The notes under the pieces: model-generated | Seen by the model: only the letters and a program-made list of their open reading frames with translations | What the model was told of the DNA's origin: nothing | Databases searched by the model: none | Shown here: piece by piece, positions 55,310 to 64,000 of the stretch | How positions within the stretch are numbered: position 1 is the first letter of the stretch | How the letters are laid out: every line of letters starts with the position of its first letter | DNA from: Gigaspora margarita | Taxonomy: Eukaryota; Glomeromycota; Glomeromycetes; Diversisporales; Gigasporaceae | Length of the DNA stretch: 64,000 nt | Reading direction: 5' to 3' | Assembly: GCA_009809945.1 (NCBI GenBank) | Contig: WTPW01000696.1 | Span: 160,673-224,672 of the forward strand | Made by a program: the position numbers and the translations under genes

Positions 55310-56358
55310 CAGTCAACCGATTTGTCACACTATTTATGACTGAGTTTTTTGTTATATATAAATTTATAAAAAAAACATATAAAATTACTATAAGCTTTGA
55401 TTTCATGATGTTTCTTCCCCTACATATTAACTTAAAATTAAATTTTTTGGGAATATAGAACAAGGGGAGAAGAAAAATTGAGCTTAAAAATCGGATTAAA
55501 ATTTCGCTGATTTTGCACAAAACGAAAATGTAACTTCGCCAAAAACAAATATTTACCGATTTTAAGATGAAAGACATATGTAAAAACATGCTCTGAACAA
55601 CTTTACTTAGGCGACGGAAGTAGGTTACCTTGTAAGAAAAGTGGGTTATCTATGTACTAAAGTTAAAATTTATCATTTTTCTTGATTGAACTTTTTTCCT
55701 TATTAGGTAACCTACTTTGGGCTCTTAAGCAAAGTTGTTCGGCATGTAATTTTACATCACATTTGAGGTTGAATTGCACTTTTCGGACCTTTTACTAGTG
55801 AAAAATGGGGTTAAAGTTAGAAAAAANNNNNNNNNNNNNNNNNNNNNNNNNTTTTTTCTAACTTTAACCCCATTTTTCACTAGTAAAAGGTCTGAAAAGC
55901 GTGATTCAACCTCAAATGTAATGTAAAATTACATGCCGAACAACTTTGCTTAAGAGCCCAAAGTAGGTTACCTAATAAAAAAAAAAGTTCAATCAAGAAA
56001 AACGATAAATTTTAACTTTAGTACATAGATAACCCACTTTTCTTACAAGGTAACCTACTTCCGTCGCCTAAGTAAAGTTGTTCAGAGCATGTTTTTACAT
56101 ATGTCTCTCATCTTAAAATCGGTAAATATTTGTTTTTGGCGAAGTTACATTTTCGTTTTGTGCAAAAATGGCGAAATTTTAATCCAATTTTTAAGCTCAA
56201 TTTTTTCTTCTCCCCTTGTTCTATATTCCCAAAAAATTTAATTTTAAGTTAATATGTAGGAGAAGAAACATCATAAAATCAAAGCTTATAGTAATTTTAT
56301 ATGTTTTTTTTATAAATTTTATATATAAAAAATTTTCATGTGACATATCGGCTGACTG
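55310..56358. mobile_element. 1.05-kb perfect-arm palindrome with assembly gap
   Basis: CAGTCAACCGATTTGTCACA at the left and TGTGACATATCGGCTGACTG at the right. Arms of about 500 bp are near-identical inverted copies (for example GTAGGTTACCTTGTAAGAAA) and meet at a run of N. Contains CTTTACTTAGGCGACGGAAG and its inverse. Inserted in the array. The frames at 55243-55589 are inside the arms and not believed. Confidence 0.92.
55827..55851. other. Assembly gap (25 N) at a palindrome centre
   Basis: Flanked by TTAAAGTTAGAAAAAA and TTTTTTCTAACTTTAA; the arms may meet almost directly. Confidence 0.95.
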
Positions 56359-56530
56359 ATAGGTATTTTAAAAATTTTTACAGAACTTTGAGTAAAGATA
56401 TCTTGATAACCATCCAAGAAAATTTAATAAAGTTTTTTTTTTTTTACTTCTAGAAACCACTATATTAAAATAAAAAAAAAGTTTATTTGATTTACTTGGA
56501 CAGTTATCAAGATACTTTTAGTTAAATTTT
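56359..56530. repeat. Right end of the palindrome array
   Basis: AGTAAAGATATCTTGATAAC, CATCCAAGAAAATTTAAT and the inverse GACAGTTATCAAGATACTTT continue the 54001 array after the foldback insertion. Confidence 0.7.
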
Positions 56531-56627
56531 TTAAAAAATTTAATTTATGGTAAGATCAGTTTATGCACAATTAATGTATACAATCATTTACATGATCGAC
56601 ATTGTACTATATAGACATTCAAAACTT

Positions 56628-56652
56628 ACTCTGCTTTAGCTGACCTCTCATT
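56628..56652. mobile_element. Solitary MITE end
   Basis: ACTCTGCTTTAGCTGACCTCT matches the right end of the 18421-18569 MITE with a few changes. No partner end is found. Confidence 0.5.
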
Positions 56653-56719
56653 AAAGCATTCTAATAAGATTTTCAAAATGAATTTTTTCATTTCTTTATC
56701 TAGTTATTTTGTAGTACAT

Positions 56720-57900
56720 GTTTTTTACTTCTCAAGTTTCATCAGAATATGTAGTGCTCTATAGGTGAGATGAAGCCTTCATTCGTATAACAGCTTTTAT
56801 ATTTTAAGTTTGTTGTATATACTAAGTTATCTATCTCATTGCACCAATGTTCTATTTCTATCCTGCTTCTATCACTTTTTTCTATAATTTTTTCAAATTC
56901 TTTATACCCTTGTTTTTAAAAACAATTCGCTTTTTTTTTTTTTTTATCTATACTTATTTTTAAAGTTCTGCTCTTGGTATAAAAGAGTTTACTAAGTTCT
57001 GACACCATTTTGGTTTGATTTTTCTTGTATTAGGTTTTTCTAGTATTTTTTTTCAATTTCTTTAAACCAAAGCATTTTTTTTCTATTGCTTTGCTTTGTT
57101 TATATTTTCTGAGCTAGCTTCACATTAATAGTTCAGAATAGAACTTGTTTAGTAGCTGCTCCAATACTATGATTCCCATTTTCTTTTTGTTACAAAAACT
57201 TTGAGCAGCTTTGTTGCTGAATAAGGTGATTATCTTTAAGCTACTATTGCAAAGATGTAAACTTTCACTTATTTCTTTTGACCTTAGCATAATGTCCATA
57301 GCCTTTGCTTTTGTTAATATTTTATATACCAAATCGTGCAGAACTTTTATCTTAGATAGCCTACTATTATTCAGATCTGTAATACAGATTTTGCTTTTGC
57401 AGTTTAGTTGACTTTGTTTTATTCTTAACCAGATCACTTTACCTACAATTTCTGTATCATTTATTTTTACTCTCAGCTCTATCACATAAAGTAACATTTG
57501 ATTTTGCTAAATAGTTCTCATATTTGTGATATGCTTATGTGTTAAAATAGAGTTTGCAATAATAATAGCCATGTTTGCTTTATTTTTAATTGTTTTTAAA
57601 ATAGAGCTTTGCAATCTATTATAGGCACTTCTTAGCAGTAAGCAATGTTGTATTTGATATTCTATTCTTAGTAGCAGGACTCTATATGTTTATTTATATT
57701 ATTTGTGCCAAGAATACACTTTTTTTGCCTAATATTCTAGTAATTATCTGTACCTTTTTTTGCACTATTTTTACTATATGCACTTGGTTTGGCTTCTTAG
57801 ACAACCAAACCCTCAAGAATCTAGTAGTTTTATTTTTTCTTTTCGCTATGACCTTGTCTTTTTTTTCTTGAGATCAAACTCTAGTAGAATCCTGAACTAT
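56720..57900 (-). pseudogene. Unrecognised coding relic on the minus strand
   Basis: Read leftwards, 57497-57120 is open for 125 codons (LLYVIELRVKINDTEIVGKV, KVLHDLVYKILTKAKAMDIM) with heptad-like spacing of hydrophobic residues. Beyond frameshifts, 56890-56760 gives HWCNEIDNLVYTTNLKYKSC and EGFISPIEHYIF, which also look protein-like. Upstream, 57900-57560 has scattered similar stretches with stops. I do not recognise the family; a mobile-element protein is the most likely source given the surroundings. The hydrophobic + strand frames at 57211 and 57686 are shadows. Confidence 0.4.
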
Positions 57901-59439
57901 ATATAGATAGATCAGGTCAGAGAATGCGTCGCCATCATAGACAAATTAAATGAAGTAAGATTTACATTTGCGTATTCTTTTAAAAAATTATTAAAAAAGT
58001 TAATTTTTAAATTGCTTATTTCTATATTAAAATTCTATATGCAAAGGGTTATTATTTGCATATTTTTAGCATAAATTTAGAAATTACAATAAAGTAATTT
58101 CCAAAAATAAGCCATCTTCTTTTAAAAATAAGCTACCCTCTAGGAAAACAACAAATGTCACAGCTCTTATTTCCTAAACCAGAATTATTCTCACTATTGT
58201 ATATATGCATATTACAAAAATAGTTACCTTGCATATGCTCAATAATCAAATCTTTTTGATCGAGACTTGAATAAATTGATTAAAATAAATAAAAAAAATA
58301 AACAAAAATAAAAGTAAAATAAAATGTACATATATATTTAATAAATAATTTAAAAAATGATTTAAAATAAAATAAATAAATAGATAAATAAATTAAAATA
58401 AAAAAAACATGTTTAAATCAAATAAATAAAAAAAACTAAAATAAACTAAAATAATAAAAACAAACATATAAAATATATTTAATCTTTTTTTTTTAAAACT
58501 TTTAATAAATGATTCACATAAGAAGGATAGTATTTTATAGGTGCAAATTACTATTAAATTTATTATAATTATAAAATCTTTTTTTACTCTATAGCTAACT
58601 TTTTTTTTATTATGTTAATGTACTAGATCTTCTAATTGAAAAATATAGAGTATACTTTTTTATATATAATGTAAAAAAATTTTTGAAATTGGTTTAGTAA
58701 ATAAAAAGATATTGATATTTTATTTTTTGTAACTATATAGAATTTTATAAGTGTAAAGGAAAAAAAGATTTCACTCATATATAAAAAATATAGTAAATTA
58801 TACTTTCGTAATTTATAAAATCCTATCATTCATATGTGGATTGTAAATTAATATTTTTATTATTTATTTTTTTTTTATTTTACGTTTTGTTTTTTTTTTA
58901 ATTTTTGTATTTATTTTTTATTATATTATAGTATTTATTTTTTTATTTTTTTATTTTCAATTTTTTTTTATTTTTATTTTTATTTTTTTTTATTTTTTGA
59001 TTTTTTTTTATTCTTATTTTTTTTATTTATTTATTTTTTTAATTTTTTTTATTTTTTGATTATTTTTTTTAAATTTTTTAATATTATTTATTTTTTATTT
59101 AAAATTTTTTTTATTTATTTTTTTTAAAATTTTCTTTTTTTTTTATTTATTTATTTTTTTAAACTTTTTTTTAACATTATTTTTAATATTTTTTTTTAAA
59201 TTTAATTAAAACTTTTTTTTAATATTTATTTTAATTTTTTTTTCATTCTTATTTTTTATTTTATTTTTTGTTTTATTATTTTTTATTTTTTTTTTATTTT
59301 TGTTATTTATGTTTCAAATTTTTTTTATTTATTAGATTTTTTTATTTTTTCACTATATTGAACATGCATAGAAAAATCGAATTGTAGATTATACAAACCT
59401 ATATAAAAATAAGTAAATTTTTTTATATATATATATATA
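57901..59439. other. AT-rich and T-rich low-complexity sequence
   Basis: 58085-58140 has two AATAAGC(C/T)A(C/T)C motifs of the TA-type MITEs. 58270-58480 is AAATAAAATAA repeats; 58855-59400 is a T-rich block that forms the left part of the dispersed unit shared with 3790-4077. No gene. Confidence 0.5.
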
Positions 59440-60115
59440 TTTTTTTAATACAACTTACACTAATATATTTTTTAATCTTTTATAGTATTTTTAGAAGTCT
59501 TTCTTGTACTTTTTCCAAATCTTGTGATTATATAGCATTTTTGGTAATTTGGTTGTAGTGTTTTGTGATAATTTAACATCATTTTTGCAGTAAAGTGACA
59601 GTGTTTTTGCAGTAATTTGATAGCATTTTTGCAGTATTTCAATAGCATTTTGGCAGTATTTTGACTACATTTTTGCAGTATTTCGACAGTATTCTTGCAG
59701 TGTTTCAATGCTGTTCTTGTAGTATTTCAATGCTGTTTTTGTAGTGAAGTGATAGTGCTCTTGTGTTGATTTATTGTTGTAGTAGGTAAAGTGACGATAT
59801 TCTTGTAGTAACTTGGCAGCGTCTTTGTAATAAATTACGTCATTCTTTTAGTGAATAGATAGTATTCTTGTACACGTTCTTGTGATAAAGTGACGGCATT
59901 CTTGTAGTAATTCGATGATATTCTTGTGATGATTATATAGCATTTTTGTAGTGAAGTGATGAATTGATAGTATTTTTGTATGTATTCTTGTAGTGAAGTG
60001 ATAGTGTTTTTGTAGTGATTTGATGGTATTATTGTAGTGTTCTTGTAGTAAATTGATAGTATTTTTGTGGTAAGTTGAGTGTGTTTGTATGCATTCTTGT
60101 GGTAAAAATAATATA
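59440..60115. repeat. Minisatellite, GCATTCTTGTAGT family, copy 2
   Basis: Degenerate tandem units around GCATTTTTGCAGTATTTTGA. Left boundary AACTTACACTAATATATTTT and right boundary AAAATAATATAATATCTAAT match copy 1 (4078-4690). Open frames are artefacts. Confidence 0.8.
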
Positions 60116-60490
60116 ATATCTAATATTGTATAAAAAAAAAATAATTTATATTATAAATTTAGGGTTCTTCTAGGCATTTCTAGCTAAAGATATATAACTA
60201 TATATCTCTAGCATATTAACTAATCAAAATTCAAAAAAATCAGGTGATTATATCATATGATAAATCAATGCTACATATAATATTTCCAAGGTCAAATCAG
60301 AAATCAAATTGAAAAATTAGATCAGAACAATAGTTTATTTAAAAATTTTGAATTAAACTACAAATTAAGCAAAATGCTAAGATTATAAAGTTTCTATATT
60401 ACAACCATTTCAAACTTTTACCCCAATCTGAACTGTTAAAAAAATTAGGTTTAATAGAACGATCAAAATTTCTATAGCGATTTGCTATAT
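60116..60490. other. Non-coding sequence between two tandem arrays
   Basis: No gene or element seen. On the minus strand it lies directly downstream of the 60500-63765 array, but no exon-like frame is apparent. Confidence 0.4.
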
Positions 60491-60499
60491 TTTATCCTA

Positions 60500-63400
60500 C
60501 AATCGTGGCCTAAAGTTCTTTCTAAAAAGCTTAGAGATGATCAAGTTATGTCCTGTGTTTAAAAATGATATACGTGATTTAGACAGAGTTATGTTAGCTT
60601 TGTATTGGGAATGATCATAATTTCTATAGTAAATTGCTATAAAAAATTCTATTCCATACTTGCCAACTATTTTGGTGACATGTGTGATTTGAGCAGAATT
60701 ATGTGGTAATTTGCTATAAGAAAACTTTATCATATTTGCCAACTATTGTAATAACATGTGATTTAGGAGAATTATGTTAGTTTTGTACTAGAATGATAGT
60801 AATTTGCTATAAAGAATTCTGGTTTACTGTACTTACGTGCTATAGCGATACAATTGATTTAGGCAGAATTATGTTAGTTTTGTATTGGAATGATCATATT
60901 TTTGTAGTGATTTGCTACAAAGAATTCTGGTTTACTGTACTTATATGCTATAGTAATACAATTGATTTAGGCAAAGTTATGTTAGTTTTGTGTTGGAATG
61001 ATTGTATTTTTGCAGTGATTTGCTATAAAGAATTTTGGTATTGTACTTACTGACTATTGTAGTAATGTAAGTGATTTGAGCAGAATTATGTTAGTTTTGT
61101 ATTGGAATGATTGTATTTCTAAGTAATTTGCTATAAAGAATTCTGGTTTACTATACTTATGTGCTATAGTAATACAAGTAATTTAGACAAAATTATGTTA
61201 GTTATGTGTTGGAATGATCATTTCTGCAGTGATTTGCTATAAAGAATTCTGGTATTGTACTTATCAACTATTGTAGTGACTTAAGTTTTTGGAGCAGAAT
61301 TATATTAGTTTGTGTTGAAATAATCGTATTTTTGCAGTGATTTGCTATAAAGAATTCTGGTATTATACCTACTGACTATTGTAATAATGTAAGTGATTTG
61401 GGAGAATTATGTTAGTTTTGTGTTAGAATGATCATATTTCTGAGTGATTTACTATAAAGAATTTTGGTTTACTGTACTTATCCGCTATAGTGATACAAGT
61501 GATTTAAGCAAAATTATGTTAGTTTTGTGTTGGAATAATCGTATTTCTGCAGTGATTTGCTATAAAGAATTCTGGTTTACTGTACTTACGTGCTATAGTG
61601 ATGCAATTGATTTAGGCAGAGTTATATTAGTTTTGTATTAGAATAATCGTATTTTTGTAGTAATTTGCTGTAAAGAATTCTGGTATTGCACTTACCAACT
61701 ATTGTAGTAACATAAGTAATTTGAGCAGAATTATATTAGTTTTGTGTTGAAATGATTGTATTTCTGAGTGATTTGCTATAAAGAATTCTGGTTTACTATA
61801 CTTATGTGTGGGCAAAATTATATTAGTTTTGTGTTAGAATGATCGTATTTCTGTAGTAAGGAATTCTGGTTTACTGTATTTATGTACTATAGTGATACAA
61901 TTAATTTAGGCAGAGTTATATTAGTTTTGTGTTAGAATGATCATATTTTTGCAATGATTTGCTATAAAGAATTCTGGTATTGCACTTATCGACTATTGTA
62001 GTAATGTAAGTGATTTGGGCAGAATTATATTAGTTTTGTGTTGGAATTATCGTATTTCTGAGCAATTTGCTGTAAAGAATTCTGGTTTACTGTTTTACGT
62101 GCTATAGTGATACAAGTTATTTAGGCAAAATTATGTTAGTTTTGTGTTGGAATAATTATATTTCTGCAGTAATTGGCTGTAAAGAATTCTGGTATTGTAC
62201 TTACTAACTATTGTAGTAATGTAAGTGATTTGGGCAGAATTATGTTAGTTTGTGTTGGAATGATCGTATTTTTGCAGTGATTTGCTGTAAAGAATTCTGG
62301 TATTATACCTACCAACTATTGTAGTAACGTAAGTGATTTGGGAGAATTATGTTAGTTTTGTGTTAGAATAATCGTATTTCTGAATGATTTGCTGTAAAGA
62401 ATTCTGGTTTACTGTACTTATATGCTATAGTGATACAAGTGATTTAAGCAAAATTATGTTAGTTTTGTGATGAAATGATCGTATTTCTGCAGTAAAAAAT
62501 TCTGACTTACTGTACTTACGTGCTATAGTAATACAATTGATTTAGGCAGAGTTATGTTAGTTTTGTATTAGAATGATCGTATTTTTGTAATGATTTGCTG
62601 TAAAGAATTCTGGTATTGCACTTACTGACTATTGTAGTAACGTAAGTGATTTGGGCAGAATTATGTTAGTTTTGTGTTGGAATGATTGTATTTCTGAGTG
62701 ATTTGCTATAAAGAATTCTGGTTTACTGTACTTACACGCTATAGTAATACAAGTGATTTAGACAAAATTATGTTAGTTTTGTATTGGAATTATTGTATTT
62801 TTGTAGTGATTTGCTATAAAGAATTCTGGTATTGTACTTACTAACTATTGTAATAATATAAGTGATTTGGACAGAATTATGTTAGTTTGTATTAGAATGA
62901 TTGTATTTTTGTAGTAATTTGCTTTAAAGAATTCTGGTATTATACCTACTGACTATTGTAGTAACATAAGTGATTTGAAAGAATTATGTTAGTTTTGTGT
63001 TAGAATAATCGTATTTCTAAGTGATTTGCTATAAAGAATTCTGGTTTACTGTACTTACATGCTATAGTAATACAAGTGATTTAGGCAAAATTATGTTAGT
63101 TTTGTATTGAAATAATCATATTTCTGCAGTAAAAAATTCTGATTTACTGTACTTATGTGCTATAGTGATACTATTGATTTAGGCAGAGCTATGTTAGTTT
63201 TGTGTTAGAATGATTGTATTTTTGTAGTGATTTGCTATAAAGAATTCTGGTATTGTACTTACTAACTATTGTAGTAACGTAAATAATTTGGGCAGAATTA
63301 TATTAGTTTTGTGTTAGAATAATCATATTTCTGAGTAATTTGCTGTAAAGAATTCTGGTTTACTGTACTTATGTGCTATAGTAATACAAGTGATTTAGGC

Positions 63401-63765
63401 AAAATTATGTTAGTTTTGTGTTGGAATGATCATATTTCTGCAGTGATTTGCTGTAAAGAAATCTGGTATTGTACTTACTGACTATTGTAGTAATGTAAGT
63501 GATTTGAGCAAAATTATGTTAGTTTGTGTTGGAATAATCATATTTTTGTAGTGATTTGCTATAAAGAATTCTGGTATTATACCTACTGACTATTGTAGTA
63601 ATGTAAGTGATTTGGGCAGAATTATGTTAGTTTTGTGTTGAAATGATCATATTTCTGAGTGATTTACTATAAAGAATTCTGGTTTACTATATTTATACGC
63701 TATAGTGATACAAGTAATTTAGGCAAAATTATGTTAGTTTTGTGTTGGAATGATCGTATTTCTGC
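60500..63765 (-). repeat. Higher-order satellite array with intron-like units on the minus strand
   Basis: About 28 clear units of roughly 107 bp from 60800, plus three degraded ones, each with GATTTGCTATAAAGAATTCTGG and TTATGTTAGTTTTGTGTTGG. Two unit types alternate: A (GTTTACTGTACTTAC, then CTATAGTGATAC) and B (GTATTGTACTTAC, then CTATTGTAGTAA), in the order AABABB, so that the array repeats every 640 bp or so (60825 to 61465; 62406 to 63046), with one irregular block at 61797-61976. On the minus strand every unit reads TATAG or AATAG, three bases, GTAAGTAC, with ACTAAC about 38 bases before the AG. It is interrupted at 63766 by a MITE and continues an unknown distance. The + strand frames at 60793 and 61444 are repeat artefacts. 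Confidence 0.9.
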
Positions 63766-64000
63766 TAGGGTTCTGCAATTTGATTTAATCTTTAAATATT
63801 TGAATCAAATATTTGATCAAATTCAAATTCAAATTTGACTATATTTGATTTGATCAAATTCAAATCTGATCAAATTTGATTTGATTTGACAAATATTTAA
63901 TTTGATTTGAAAATTACTATTAAAAATTCAAATTCAAATCAAATTCAAATCCAAATATTTGAATCAAATCAAATTCAAATCAGGATCAATTTGATTTGAT
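63766..64000. mobile_element. TTCAAAT-palindrome MITE, copy 3 (cut by window end)
   Basis: Begins TAGGGTTCTGCAATTTGATT and follows 11791-12044 and 35307-35589 closely. By analogy the target duplication would be ATTTCTGC (63758-63765), which should recur just beyond the window. Confidence 0.88.

Noticed and set aside
60497..60742. Minus-strand frame of 81 codons as the terminal exon of the 60.5-kb array
   Set aside because: Most of it overlaps degraded repeat units and its sequence has no recognisable motif, so I cannot support it as an exon.
60793..61641. Repeated frames reading CYKEFWFTVLTCYSD on the + strand
   Set aside because: Translations of the 107-bp satellite unit; frame is lost in adjacent units.

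Overview
The window looks like nuclear DNA of an arbuscular mycorrhizal fungus (Glomeromycotina, most likely Rhizophagus or a close relative). Three things point there: strong AT richness; a SPRY-TPR gene, a Sel1-repeat exon and a kinase with an N-terminal CX2CX9CX2C motif, families greatly expanded in these fungi; and a repeat load of degenerate LINE, hAT, MULE and DIRS-type elements with hundreds of bases of foldback MITEs nested in each other. The introns are short GT-AG introns of fungal type. I used no database, so the genus is an inference.

Layout. 1-27 kb and 34-64 kb are almost entirely mobile elements and tandem repeats. The main ones are a 5'-truncated LINE with a 16-bp target duplication and poly(A) tail (753-3394); a complete 5.6-kb hAT element with 8-bp target duplication and a broken, intron-containing transposase (12393-18033), itself inside an older element; a MULE transposase relic (43354-46310); and a DIRS-like tyrosine-recombinase retroelement with split direct repeats (48451-54000). 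Many MITEs are bounded by exact 8-bp or TA target duplications, and for several the unoccupied site is present elsewhere in the window.

The gene island is 27.3-34.1 kb, all on the + strand: SPRY exons (27359-28400, with a premature TGA), a TPR reading frame (28505-29566), one Sel1-repeat exon (30087-30506), and a protein kinase (32465-34107). Between Sel1 and kinase lies the most unusual structure here: a tandem array in which every roughly 110-145 bp unit starts with a strong 5' splice site (GTGAGTATA), ends in a 3' splice-site AG, and leaves exactly three nucleotides between AG and the next GT. The sixteen triplets differ almost freely although the splice sites around them barely change. 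Joined in the phase required by the kinase exon they stay open. I infer a cassette of one-codon microexons that could diversify the protein in front of the kinase by alternative splicing.

A second, unrelated array (60.5-63.8 kb) has the same AG-NNN-GTAAGT layout on the minus strand, with a branch-point-like ACTAAC in each unit, but its triplets fall into two classes and about a third of its donors are mutated, so it looks like a decayed relative or a coincidence worth testing. Both assembly gaps (15877-15932 and 55827-55851) sit at the centres of long palindromes.
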